This document shows, in pieces, positions 1 through 10,399 of a stretch of 64,000 nt of DNA. The DNA comes from Sistotremastrum niveocremeum HHB9708 (lineage: Eukaryota; Basidiomycota; Agaricomycetes; Sistotremastrales; Sistotremastraceae), in NCBI GenBank assembly GCA_001630475.1, contig KV419403.1:1-64000 (forward strand), written 5' to 3'. The notes beneath the pieces are model-generated. The model worked only from the letters and a program-made list of their open reading frames with translations, had not been told where the DNA came from and searched no databases. The position numbers and the translations under genes are program-made. Numbering within the stretch: position 1 is the stretch's first letter; every line of letters begins with the position of its first letter.

Positions 1-254
1 ATGCCGAGGTGGTTATGATGTATGACATGTGCGTATACTGGCTATTCTGTATTTCGACCGATACTGACGTTTTCTCTCTTCATTCTTGTCACCCTCCCTC
101 TCTCCCGTTCCTTCCTGTTCCCTCTCGCTTTCGTCTCCCCCATTCTGCCATTTAATCATCGCCGCCGCCGCCGTATACATCACCACCAGCGTCCTCCCCA
201 CCAGTCCTCTCGCCGCCACCGACCTGCAGACACAGGGAATGAGTAGATAGTGTG
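1..254. other. Left-edge stretch without a recognised gene
   Basis: This stretch is rich in pyrimidine runs on the plus strand and has a short GCC-type triplet run near 160-175. Short open frames exist on both strands, but none resembles a known protein. It could be the end of a gene or UTR lying to the left of the window; nothing in the sequence decides this. The stretch from about 660 to 930, after the first palindromic block, also shows no gene. Confidence 0.4.
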
Positions 255-660
255 TGTGAGGTGTGATCATGAGTAGTCGAGTCGAGTCCTGTCTGGGCTC
301 GACTTCGACAAGTGTCAACACTTGAGTCCTGTTTCTGGGCTCGAGTACGACAAGCGTGAACAAGAACAGCAAGTACGAGTACAAGCACTCGAGTCTGACA
401 AGTCAACTCGAGTATGCAAAAATACTCGCGAATACAAGTACTCGAGTGCTATGAAGACACTCGAGTACGAATGCCTACAAATACTCGTGTGATCTCGAGT
501 ACTCGCGAATATACATGCGAGTACTCGAGTGTTTTTGAGAAAAAAACTGAAAAAAATTTCGGATGCGAGACCTTCGGCCTCGCATCACGAGTACTCACCG
601 ACGAGTACTCGAGTATGGCGAGTCCATATTCGTTGGATGCCTTAGCGAGTACTGGCTGAT
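255..660. repeat. Palindrome-rich ACTCGAGT / GAGTACTC repeat block
   Basis: The stretch is packed with overlapping self-complementary octamers, mainly ACTCGAGT and GAGTACTC, with irregular spacers. The density is far above chance and no coding frame explains it. A 20-bp piece at 626-645 recurs exactly, in the same orientation, at 1245-1264 in a second block of the same type. This suggests two pieces or copies of one repeat family. The family is not one I recognise. Confidence 0.65.
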
Positions 661-929
661 GCGACCTTGATGACACGACTTGCAAGCTCATTCGGTACGA
701 AAGCGCGGGAGAGAGGGGTGTATAGGACGGATAATTAGCTAGATTGACGACTATAGAAGTTGAGAGGACGTAGTTGACGTCGGAGGGCGATGACGAGACG
801 AGAGTGATGTCGGCGAGTATGGAGGATACGACGTGGACGCGCGAGTACAGCAGCTGAGGTAAGCGATTGGAATATTATTGTAAGTCTGTAGCATAAAGAA
901 TTAGATATATTCCCAAAAATAGCTGCCTT

Positions 930-1095
930 TCAACTCGACTATCTAGCTCAGCGTGCTTACTCGTGGCATGCTGGGCGCTCGCGACAATTTTGTGGTCGTG
1001 AGTTCGATTCTCATTGCTGGCTGTTGGAAATAATATTAGAATAAATAATATTTAAATAATAAAAATAATATTAAATTAAATATTATAAATATTAA
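930..1095 (+). repeat. tRNA-derived SINE-like element
   Basis: An A-box-like sequence (TAGCTCAGCGTG, 944-955) is followed about 55 bp later by a B-box-like sequence (GAGTTCGATTCT, 1000-1011). The B box sits in a possible T arm, with GTGAG able to pair with CTCAT. After the head comes about 70 bp made almost entirely of A and T (about 1024-1098). A pol III-type head with an AT-rich tail is the usual plan of a tRNA-derived SINE. The acceptor stem does not pair well, so a functional tRNA is unlikely. The exact ends are not defined. Confidence 0.45.
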
Positions 1096-1099
1096 TTAA

Positions 1100-1264
1100 A
1101 CCACGAGTGTTAGCCGGATACTCGTGAGTACTCGCGGTTAATACCCGTACTCACCGAAAAATGAAATCTTGTGACTCAGTACTCGCCGGAAGATCCCGGG
1201 CGAGTACTTGCGCAAATATACTCGCGAATGTATTCTTTTTCGCTATATTCGTTGGATGCCTTAG
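1100..1264. repeat. Second GAGTACTC-type repeat block
   Basis: The same vocabulary as in 255-660 returns here (GAGTACTCGCGG, CGAGTACTTGCGC and similar). The block ends with the 20-bp piece shared exactly with 626-645. The SINE-like element lies between the two blocks, so it may have inserted into a pre-existing repeat. Confidence 0.55.
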
Positions 1265-1378
1265 TGCTGCCTGTGAGCGTCGAGAAGATGCAGGATGTCA
1301 GCACCAGTGTTTGGTTGCTGTGGATGAAAGAGACGGATAGTCAGTCCCCAATACAACCTATCCCACTCCCTCTGACAC

Positions 1379-1466
1379 CATCAGGAAAAATAAGGAGTCC
1401 TTTTTCAACTTTGGAGTACTTTCAAGTCCTCTAAAGTCGAAAAAGGACTCCTTATTTTTCCTGATG
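1379..1466. repeat. Near-perfect inverted repeat, 34-bp arms, 20-nt loop
   Basis: The left arm (1379-1412) and right arm (1433-1466) are reverse complements with a single mismatch, separated by a 20-nt loop. Each arm contains AAGGAGTCCTTTTTC or its complement. The structure would form a long hairpin in single-stranded DNA or RNA. Near-identical arms suggest a recent origin or gene conversion between arms. It is too short to encode anything. It could be a small foldback element. Confidence 0.75.
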
Positions 1467-1679
1467 CATTCCTCCTGCTGTCGGTTGCACTGGCAGTGGT
1501 GGACAAGAACAGGCTTGGAACATAAGTTCAATTGCCGGACGTTCAGGATTTGACCACGAATTGAATTAAGAGCACGAGTCAGCTTCAAGTTTGGACCTAG
1601 CCTCTCGTAATCATCAACAGTGAAATCTTTGAGAGGAATGGCAAGGACTTCTTTCACTGAATTGATGAACTAAGGATGA

Positions 1680-2330
1680 ACACGAATATGGACTCATGAA
1701 TATGGGTACCTTACAGGCAGGTACCTTAGCCCTTGGGACCCATACTCAGACCTGTGAATTTTTTTTGTGACATTGATTTTCTCAAACCTAGGTACCTACT
1801 TGGGGTACCTGGATATACCTGTGAGTATATGGATATGAGTAGAACTGAGTAAAAAAAGTACCCAAACCAGACTCCAGTATCCATACCTGAGTACCAATAT
1901 GTCATAAAAATATCCATATGAACACCCATACTCAAGTATCTGAGTGCTTTTGGGTATCCAGATTGAACCCAAGTACCTCAACTCAAGTCCAAATAGATGC
2001 CCAATGGATACTGAAGACTCAATTAAGACCCAAATATCCTTGTCTCTGATTTATATTTATCAATTATAAGTGGTGTAATAATGAGATTTGAGCTGGTATT
2101 GGAGGATATTATGTGAATCTGAGACTCAGAGGAGACCTGTCCTCTAGACAGGTATATCCATGGGATACCTGAGTAAACAAAATTTTGAGATTTCCAATAC
2201 TCGGACCTGTGAGATTTTTAGTAGATGGTGTACCTGGACCTGTGAAAGCTGAAAAAGACAGGTACCTGGGTAGGTACATCCATGGGTATCCTTTTTTCTG
2301 GTGTATTCGTGTTCATCCTTACAGTGGCTG
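1680..2330. repeat. Degenerate GGTACC / CCATGGGTA-rich stretch
   Basis: Short motifs such as GGTACCT, GGGTACC, TCCATGGGTA and CAGGTA recur irregularly on both strands, together with GAGTA and ATGGAT. No coding frame continues through it. It looks like a decayed repeat array with the same liking for short palindromes as the blocks to its left, but the core motif is different. Confidence 0.4.
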
Positions 2331-2384
2331 GCGAAAATTGCACTAAAAACTGATATCAAACTGATTTAAAATGCAAAGTGATAA

Positions 2385-2540
2385 AATTTGATTTAAAGCA
2401 ATACAATATTTTGATTTCAAAAACAAAATATCAATATCACGATATTGATATGATATTTCCAAGATCTTGGGAATTGCGATATTGATTGATATTCCAAAAT
2501 TTGGGAAAAATATCATATCATATCATATCTTGCAACCCTA
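2385..2540. repeat. AT-rich palindromic element next to the monooxygenase stop
   Basis: The stretch contains nested self-complementary pieces such as ATATCACGATATTGATAT and CCAAGATCTTGG. It ends with ATCATATCATATCATATC followed by a TTGCAACCCTA tail. It lies 37 bp beyond the stop codon of the minus-strand monooxygenase and may overlap its 3' UTR. A small non-autonomous element is plausible, but the family is unknown. Confidence 0.4.
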
Positions 2541-2576
2541 GTCTAAACTCTGAAGGAGCTAGCATAATCTTTCCTC

Positions 2577-4869
2577 TCATGAGTCATGCAGAGTCATTGC
2601 AGACTGCATTATCATGAAACTGCTGAAGTACTGGTTGATACTGTTGACATTCTCAATCCCAGTCACCTTGCCAATGTATCCATCTGGTCTCACAATTACA
2701 ACAGCACCATCTTTGCTAATGCCATAGGACTTGTATGCCATGCCACCCCGAAGACCTGCCACCTCCTGGGCATCAGTGAAAACTCTGTGATTGACTCAGT
2801 TCTCTGTTAGCTATTTTGGTAATGCTCACTCACTTGGACCAGTGAGTCCGGAATATAGCAGGCAGATCAGTGTAGTTTACATCTTCTTTGCTAGAGTTGC
2901 TGTAATGATATGTTAGCTCTTACTATCTATGTGAGATGATGTCAATTTTGTTACACACCTGACTGATATTATATCAAAAACAGATCCGTAAGCCGCACCC
3001 GCAAGCTTGATTAGTATGCCACCATCTCCACCTAATTGGTCCGCCAGCGTGAACAGCCTCTTCTGCTGCTGAGTATCATTGGTATTGCCAGCAAATATCA
3101 GAATCTTGAATCTTGTGTCAGCAGGAATCAGATCTTGTATCTCAAACGGCCTGCAATCCGCTGCCCTCAATAGGATCTGCGGCGGAAGTCGTTGCCCAAC
3201 AATAAGCTTGCTGGCAGCAGACTGTCCTTCTGGATTTACGATATCCGAGGGAGCATAATGAATCCCAATTCCCGACGTGAAACCACCAAATGTTTGGAAA
3301 GCCCTACGAGACAATGAGTGGAAGGATGCGGACACCGAAGGCGGCATACTCAAGGAACTGTTCGTGGGTAACGCCATCCGGGTCTTCATCGGTTTGCGCC
3401 TTCGTGGAGAAAAGAGCCGAAAACTTTTTATCAAAAGCGATGAGATCTTGTGCATATTTTCGGCGCTCAAATTCGTACTGCATGACGGTTCAGAAACAAC
3501 TTGAACAGCACGAAGATGCAACATACAGTCTTCAATAACGAGATATGCGACCAGCCCCTCAGAACCTGGGTTAGTTTCCATACTGCGACAGTCAGGACAG
3601 CGCGCGAACACAGCGGAAATGACATACTGAGGTTATGAGTGTCGTTCATGGAGGCATTCATTCCCTGCCCAGCCTTTGGAGAGTGGGTATGACAAGCATC
3701 ACCGGCGATGAAGATGCGCTCGTGCATTGAAAACTTTGAAGCAACTCTTTGTCCAATGATATACAGCGTCCACCAGTCAATCGGGTTCGGAAATTCAATT
3801 CTGAATGGCTTGAGGGACTTCCGTGCGACCTGAACGATGTGAGCACACCGGTGCGGAAGAACAGGGATGGAGTCGCTTACTTGTAATAGCTGATCACAGT
3901 TAATTTTACCTTTGTTCAACCGGCCTGCTTCGATAATCTGACTGTCGGTCAACTGGATATACAGTCTGACCATATCACCCTCTCGAGGAATGACCATGCA
4001 AGATCCATTCGGCGAGTGGATAGCGCAACGATTTCTGATGTCCGGGAAGTCGGTATCAGGGATTGTGTCGACAACTCCCCACACAAATTCTGTTTGTTCT
4101 CCTTCCATTGCAAAGCCCAATGTCTTGCGAACCCATGAGTGAGCGCCGTCGGCACCAACAACAAACTTGGCATGGACCCTTTCGAGACGAGGCTCTTGAG
4201 TTTCGTCGGAAAGATTTTTAAGCGCTACGGTGACGGGGTAGGAAGTTGGATCCTGGAGCTGATTTTCGTCCTGGGACCATTCAAGGGCCACGGGAGCCAC
4301 GGGGCGCTCAACAAACAGACCACGCGATTTCATGGAGTCAAGAAATATAGATTCTATGGCTCCCTGATGCAGTGTGGTTTCGAAGGGGTAGCGAGCAGAG
4401 GCGGCGGTCACGTCTGGGGCGCGACCGGTACGAGTGATTCCCCCCGAGGGTCCAGGATTATAAAATGCCTGGAATATTTCATCATTGAGCGATTACTCGT
4501 ATGCCTGCTTACGCTGAAATAACTCACCGCCATATGCAGTTGATTCCCCTCACGAAGAAGGCGGTCTGCCAGACCATAACTCTAGACCGGCAAGATGAAT
4601 ATGACTGAAAACGTCGGTGCGTTCGACAAACCTGCAAAACTTCGATAGTTCGAGGTTGGATTCCATCAGCTTGACCAGCAGGTACCTTGTCCGGTCTATG
4701 GGACGTCAATAACCATCTCTTTTGGCAACAGCTGAGACACCGACCGTTGATCGACAATGCGAACGTTGACACCAGCCAAAGAGAGCCCGTTCGCACACAT
4801 CAACCCCGCCGGCCCAGCACCGATGATGAGGACGTCGACATGAGATTCATTTGCAAGGGTTCCGGGCAT
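2577..4869 (-). CDS. FAD-dependent aromatic-ring monooxygenase (phenol 2-monooxygenase type)
   Basis: Flavoprotein monooxygenases of this type hydroxylate phenolic rings using FAD and NAD(P)H. The N-terminus has the dinucleotide-binding motif VLIIGAGPAGLMCA at about residue 13. A VGADGAHSWVRKTLG (DG) motif follows mid-protein, then a FIAGDACHTHSPKAGQG (GD/FAD ribityl) motif. The C-terminus holds the thioredoxin-like domain of phenol hydroxylases (FQTFGGFTSGIGIHYAPS, then RFKILIFAGNT). Eight short GT-AG introns, after VDQR, VLQ, HMA, THNL, LLKT, QFLE, IISVS and HWSK, restore one frame of about 620 residues, the normal family length. The start at 4869 places the Rossmann motif at the usual distance. 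The substrate cannot be told from sequence. No cluster partner lies alongside; the upstream neighbour is a polymerase subunit. The gene looks intact. Confidence 0.92.
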
Positions 4870-5106
4870 TCTGATAGTGAATAGGGGAGCGTAGCTTGAC
4901 TTGGGCCATAGAGCTTGGTCCGGTCATTTAAGTAGTGCAGGAAGAGATTGCCGGATGAGGAGAGGAGCTTCTCAGCTACGCTTGAATAGAGAGCCCGGAT
5001 TCCGACGCCCACGAAGAGGTTGTCTTATTAAGAAAGAGGTTTTGAATGCTATCTTATTACAGTTGTCCAATGCACACGAACATTCTCGGTCGACCGCGGA
5101 CGTACA

Positions 5107-5809
5107 TCAAACTTGTCCATAGAACATCGTTTGCGAATACCGTGTATCCTCCATCCCCTCCTTCGTCGTCAGTATTTCGCGGATCTGTGTCAGCCGTATT
5201 GAACCAAAGTCCGCGGACTCGAGATCACTGAGACAAACCTCTTTGGGAGGGTTTAACCCCAGTCTTTCAGCCATCTCCCAACGCTCGAGTCTTGTCAGTC
5301 CAACACAAGGTCCATATTTATAATTGGTGTCGAAAACTCTCAAAATAATGTCGACTTTCGTCAGATCGTCAGCGTGAACTGAAATGGAAGCATAGTCAAC
5401 AATGAAACTTTGATGCAAGACTCGTGCGCTCTTGGACTCACTGGGCTGGATATTCCCCATTCTCTCTCGGGCAGCGCTTCTCAGTTTATTCCATTTCTTG
5501 CTATCAGGATCAAGTGTCTCTCTTATGATAGGAGTGGGTTGAGCAACGGTCTCCGCTATGCTTTGGGAAGCTCGTGGCTCAGTGTCCGGTTCATCATCGC
5601 TTTCTGACTCTGAAGAGCTTAGAGAAATGGCAGGTGGGGGGACCAGTATTGGACTGCGTGACTTTTTTGAAACAGCGGCACCTGGTTTTGTCGATCTGAA
5701 GGGGAGTGTACCTTGTACAGGTGAGTTTCTGACCGAACCAGCTACCATAGACTCGCTCACTTTGTACAGTTTTTCCTTTCTTGCCGTCAGAGGTTCGTGT
5801 AGGGGGCAT
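5107..5809 (-). CDS. POLD4: DNA polymerase delta subunit 4
   Basis: This is the small accessory subunit of replicative polymerase delta (Cdm1 in fission yeast), which stabilises the holoenzyme and aids contact with PCNA. The call rests on the C-terminal block KYGPCVGLTRLERWEMAERL followed by GLNPP and a short acidic/IREIL tail, characteristic of the family. One 49-nt intron joins a short first exon (ending KGKTVQ) to the second exon in frame, giving about 217 residues. At the junction the protein reads QSTLPF, which resembles a degenerate PCNA-interacting motif near the N-terminus. The middle is low complexity (serine/acidic) and poorly conserved, as expected. Budding yeast lacks this subunit. 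Confidence 0.85.
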
Positions 5810-6033
5810 AGTGGTACTAGTATTCGTGAGGATTAATGAAGGAGGATCAGCGATGGTTGAAGTTGAGGTTGGTTTGAACTCCGATGACGTCTGCCGCTTT
5901 CAGTGACTCAAATAAAGTTCCGAGACACGACCCCATGAGAAGCATCCGTCCAAACAACCGATCGAATTCATGTACTCTATCCAAAACATCGGAACAACAA
6001 AATACAAAATCAATGATATGAAGTGGAAGTGGA

Positions 6034-6660
6034 TCACAATTTTTTCTCGTTGTTCAAGGCCAGTGCTTGGTTCACCAAGCGCGCCAGTCGTTGGGCCATA
6101 TCGACTGTCATCGTCGCAGTCACCAACAGGAAAGGGACATAGCTCGTGAGCAATGTTGTGAGCTGCTCCGAGGTGAGAGTGATCCCTAGCACCGCTTTGG
6201 TGCCTCTGGGGACTGCAAGAACCGTCCAAACGCATGGGATCATCGTGGTTGTGGATGAAGCAGCGTAGATGAGCAGGAGAGGATAGATTTTCTGATCGTC
6301 TGTGGAACCAATTCGTCACATATCTCGTGGCATAACAACAAAGTCTCCCTCACCACGATAAAGAGCCCGCAGGCCCAGAATGAATACTGGAAGCTGAAAC
6401 AACGCTTCCGCCCACATAAAACTTTTGATCCATATCCATTTAGTTGGGTCACGAGCATCGATGAAGCCCATGGCTCCCGCGATCAATGGATCTCCTGAAA
6501 ATTCGATATACCATTCTGGTATGAGATTGATGGGAGAGGGCGTCCAGTCTTGGGGATATAATGCTTGCAGGTCCACAAACAAAGTTGCAAGTATGTGGAT
6601 TGCGAAGAACGTGAAATATGCGAGGTCAAAAGGACGATTCATCAGTGGTCGAGGCGCCAT
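6034..6660 (-). CDS. EXPERA-domain membrane protein, TMEM97 / sigma-2 receptor-like
   Basis: A protein of about 190 residues with four predicted membrane spans. The first is near residues 10-27 (FDLAYFTFFAIHILATLF) and is followed by VDLQALYP. The second loop has the acidic FMWAEALFQLPVF segment typical of EXPERA proteins. One intron follows LYR; the second exon encodes two further spans and ends with an NNEKKL tail, a lysine-rich end compatible with ER retrieval. EXPERA proteins include emopamil-binding sterol isomerase and TMEM97. The short length favours the TMEM97 group, which acts in ER/lysosomal sterol handling. An upstream in-frame ATG at 6678 exists, but 6660 gives the family-like N-terminus MAPRPLMNRPFD. 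Confidence 0.85.
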
Positions 6661-6782
6661 TGTTCTGCCTGCAATCAAGACTTCAAGGTTGACGAAAGAC
6701 CCTGGAATATTCAGCGCTTCAGCTTTGGTTGCGGTGGCCCGTGCTCAAAGGGGCTTACCGCTCAAAGTAGGGGTTCCCACGC

Positions 6783-6985
6783 ACGAGATAACATGCGAGA
6801 TAACATGAGTTATCTCGCGGACCTCAATTACGCTCTTTTGTAGGCCGTCTAAAATCTTGTCAATATTATTCTAGGACGATGTGAATATGAATGATTATCT
6901 AGAGTCTTTAGAAGATTAATTAGTCGAGAGAGAAGCGCCAGGTAGCCCAATGCGAGATAACACGAGATAACATGTGACTGTGACA
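6783..6985. repeat. CGAGATAACATG repeat pairs with a 10-bp hairpin
   Basis: Two closely spaced copies of CGAGATAACAT occur at about 6784 and 6796, and two similar copies at about 6952 and 6963. In the first cluster GCGAGATAAC (6795-6804) and GTTATCTCGC (6809-6818) form a perfect 10-bp stem with a 4-nt loop. Just outside each cluster is a similar string (CCCGTGCTCAAAGGGGC and CCCGTGCAAGGGCC). These paired features suggest the ends of a small element of about 200-250 bp. No protein is encoded. Confidence 0.4.
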
Positions 6986-9071
6986 GCGGGTGACCCGTGC
7001 AAGGGCCGAGCTTGCTGCCCTAGTAATTCCCTGCGTGTGAGCTCTCGACGTCTAAGGTGCTGTCAGAAGTGTATTGAGTGGTCTATCGTATCTACTCTGC
7101 TCACTTTAGAAATTTCAACCAGATTTATAGCGCTTTAGCAACTGTACAAATAAAGAAAGCAGCAAAGGCTGGTCGAATAAATCCCGGAAGCATTGTGACA
7201 GTGTGTTATGAGCACGAAGAGCTCACTACAATATCGCTCAATAAGTGCTTGTCGATTCAAGCAAAGCGCGGGGCTACGAGCTTCCTGTCATGCCGGCGCA
7301 AGTGGCGAAAAGGCTCCGAAAGGGGTCCGGGGCAGCGCCCCGGGCGAAAAATGATAATTTGAGAGGGTTAAAAGACCGAAATCACGTCAGATCCCATTAT
7401 ATGAATCTCCTATCCCAGTTGGAGTCCATCTATGAATTTATTGAGCTCGAATTCTCCGCATATAGCCTGCCCGAGCCCTTGCCCTTGCCTTCCCTGAGCC
7501 AGTCCTTTGGTGTATTCAAAGCCGCAAATGATACAAAATATTCGACAAGAGATTAATAAGGTTTGGCTCATATAAAAATGGTGAAATGACTTAGTGACGG
7601 TAAGAATAATGTTTACCTCCTTCACATGTTGAACCGCGCCGATAGGCGCGCGCGCGCGAGCGTTTTAACTCCAAAAATCACTCGAAAATACATTCAAAAC
7701 CATGGTTGAATTCGCATAATCAAGGAAGATTTTATAACGATCTTCACAGAAAATGCTACCGAAGTTCCCTTTATCTCTCCCCCTTTTCTTTCTTTTCCTT
7801 TCTTTTTCTCTTTCTTTTCGGGCCGAAATACCCCCTTCTTTGAGGGGAAAACCCTCAAAGGCGCTTGTTCTGAACGCTCACCACTCTCAAGCACCCTCTA
7901 CCTCTCTTGCTTCTCACAAGACCTGTTCGCCTCTGAGACCCTCATCTCAATCCCTTACTCTGCATGCAATGCTCCCCATCAGATATAACTGCGCCGCAGA
8001 GAGTTTGCAAATGGCACATTCCAACTGCTCCAATGCGCCTCGCGGATCGTGATCCCTCTGGTGTGCAGCGCAGAGAATAGTGATGTTATCTCAACGATGG
8101 GCTGTACATTCATCACAGTTGCTCCGGTACGAGCCACCGCTGGTCCTTTGGAGCTTACCCTTGCGTTTCAGACCTCCTCGGTAAACCCCTGCGAATAACA
8201 TTGATCAGTTAAAACACAAGCATTTCAATTTTATATCTGCCTTTCTCGGAGCTAGGTCATCCAAGCATCGTATCGAATTGGTTCATTTGATATTCTGAAG
8301 GCTCTGCACCTCACAAGTAATTAGTCAAGCACAGATCAAGATGATCTCGTTATGCAGCATATACTCGTGCTTGACGCCTCCGGAATACACCAATCGATGA
8401 CACCCTCTGTCGCGCAATTGAACTGACGATCTTGCCGTCAGGTCATTTTTCTTCGGAACTGCCGCACAATCTATTTCACCGACCTGTGGTCCGTTCCTCC
8501 AAGAACAGCTCCAAACCGCGGCATACCGTCTGTCTGTATCGTGCGCGCCGCCCAAAACTCAATGGCATATATGCGTGAGTATTCGGGCGCAATGTTTTCT
8601 GACAGTCAGTTTTAGCGACCAAATGCATTTGTTCAAGCGGATCCTGGACGGCGCCGCTGTCAATGTTTGATCTATCTGAGCGTTTGTTTTACGTGGAAGC
8701 CCCTCCCAGGTATCCAAATGTGTCCCTGTTTCGACGCCGTACTGCGCACTTCGACGTTCGGATGGATCTTGTCAGACATGTCGTAATGCGCAGACTTCAA
8801 TTATTCTCGGCCTCGGGTTGCGTCGCCTGGTCTGAAGGAACCCTTCGTGCCGAATTTGAGCCAATCTGCCTTGCAGCTACATCTCGAGAGCACAAACTCG
8901 ACTTGGGTAGTTGGAATTAATTTGTGAGCCCAGCGTCTGGTACGAAGACGGATTAATGTACATGTACAACAAATTGTGGTGAAGGGGGTATATAAAACGT
9001 CATGCAGGACCAAATAATATACAAGTGAGGACACGACCTTCAAGTTCCTTTTTCAAAGCTCATACATACAC
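6986..9071. other. Gene-poor spacer of about 2 kb
   Basis: No convincing gene was found. The stretch contains a compact GC hairpin (CCGGGGC-AGC-GCCCCGG, 7327-7343), a CG-alternating run near 7645-7662, a long C/T-rich run near 7775-7830, and isolated short frames that resemble nothing known. A TATA-like TATATAAAAC string lies near 8989 on the plus strand without a following gene. Composition changes abruptly several times, which fits decayed repeats. Confidence 0.45.
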
Positions 9072-10399
9072 TCACAACTCGTGCTCCTCCTCTAAACGAT
9101 TTTCTTCCCGGCCCATCATTAGGACATCAGGCCGCAGTAGTCGGAGAAGGATAACATTGACCAAACCCATCAGCGAGAAAAGGGTGAAAGGACCAAAACG
9201 GGCAGCCGTTGAAATTTCGTGATGGCTAAACTGGAACCATCGGCAGACCGATAAAGGAATGACAAGGACCGAGTACGCCATAGGATATCTAGAAGTAAGA
9301 AAAAATTAGGTCAGGGAACAGGTAGAATAGGAATGGGAATCCGCACAATAACATTTGGAAACTCAATGCACTGTCCGCCTGGTCAGCATCTCTGGTGAAA
9401 CGAAGCTTCCACCACCGGTCTTCGTCTATGTCGAGGTTCCCTCGAATGACGAAGAAAAGGGGAACATACAGCAGTATGGATACCAATGCGGCGATCCATA
9501 GCCATACGTATTCCCCTCCAATTTGAAGTCCTGAACGAGCGCCGATCCAACACCCTGGAGAACGGTCAGAGACGAATATGAGATTAAGAAAACACACGAC
9601 GAACAATATCTGTCAAGGAGTCAGGCTCGTGATCACAGCACTCTATGAGGAAGATACTTACGGAGAAGGGAACAAGAAAGGTTCTTGGTCTTTGCGGAAG
9701 CGTGCCCAGTTGATGATAGGAAACAGGATACAGAAGATCCAGATGGCGGATACGACAAGAATAGGGAACCACAGGCGTTCAATACGCCACCGGAAGACAA
9801 TGACCAGGAATGTGTGGATAGCTATAGCCTGCAATCACGAAAATCAGGTGGAGAAGGAGCGGAAGCGGAAGCTTACTTACGATAGTCGCCATTGCTGATC
9901 CTGTTTCCCCCATGTTTTGCATAATGCCCTGGCCAGAGCAATAGCTAGAGCATGTAACGGACTGCTCATGGACCCATTTCAGACTCATCACTCCTCCTAA
10001 GCTTTGGACAAGGTCGGATGAGAGCAGCGAGAACTATATGCGCTAGGGTTAGCGAGTAATTAACAATGGAGTTCTGGCTTGCGTACCACGTAAACGTCAA
10101 GTGGTCTCTTGAAAAGCCTCCAAGGCCGTCGTCGTCGACGCCATGCATTGACGACTTTGATCTGGAGACCAAGAATTTAGTGTGAATGGATGGAATGGAT
10201 GGGCTCCCACGAGAAATACAAACTTACCCCGATGTAGGATAAAGTGCCAGTCACGGCTATCATAGAGAAAAGGGCCGCTTCAGATGTCAGCTTTGAACGA
10301 AAATGTAATCAGTCCCACTACAAGTCGACCAATGGTGTGTATGCTTACTGTCAACCCGACCATCTGGTAGCCATCGAGCGATGTTTTGCATTCTGACAT
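9072..10399 (-). CDS. Seven-transmembrane receptor-like protein (GPCR-like); reading phase breaks at one intron
   Basis: The spliced pieces resemble basidiomycete G-protein-coupled receptor-like proteins (cAMP-receptor / Git3-like superfamily). Visible elements are LTSEAALFSMIAVTGTLSYI, a basic loop (WRRRRPWRLFKRP), the LVQSLGGVMSLKW segment, a cysteine-containing GQGIMQNMGETGSAMATI segment, AIAIHTFLVIVFRW, and the later spans YVWLWIAALVSILLYVPLFF and MAYSVLVIPLSVCRW. The start at 10399 (MSECKTSLDGYQMVGL) opens directly into the first span. Most introns splice cleanly. The intron following PFLFPSP (donor at 9661) is the exception: neither obvious acceptor (ending 9610 or 9555) restores the frame of CWIGARSGLQIGGEY. 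That means a one-base shift, a non-consensus splice site or a sequence error. If real, the gene may be broken. Confidence 0.65.

Noticed and set aside
7327-7343. GC hairpin CCGGGGC-AGC-GCCCCGG as a transcription terminator
   Set aside because: No gene ends here, and hairpin terminators are not expected in fungal nuclear genes; more likely part of a decayed repeat.
8325-8920. Open frames on both strands that might be a small gene
   Set aside because: No family resemblance, no consistent splice joins and no supporting promoter; treated as chance.
8985-9000. TATATAAAAC string as a plus-strand promoter
   Set aside because: Nothing recognisable follows on the plus strand; the sequence just downstream is the 3' end of the minus-strand receptor gene.
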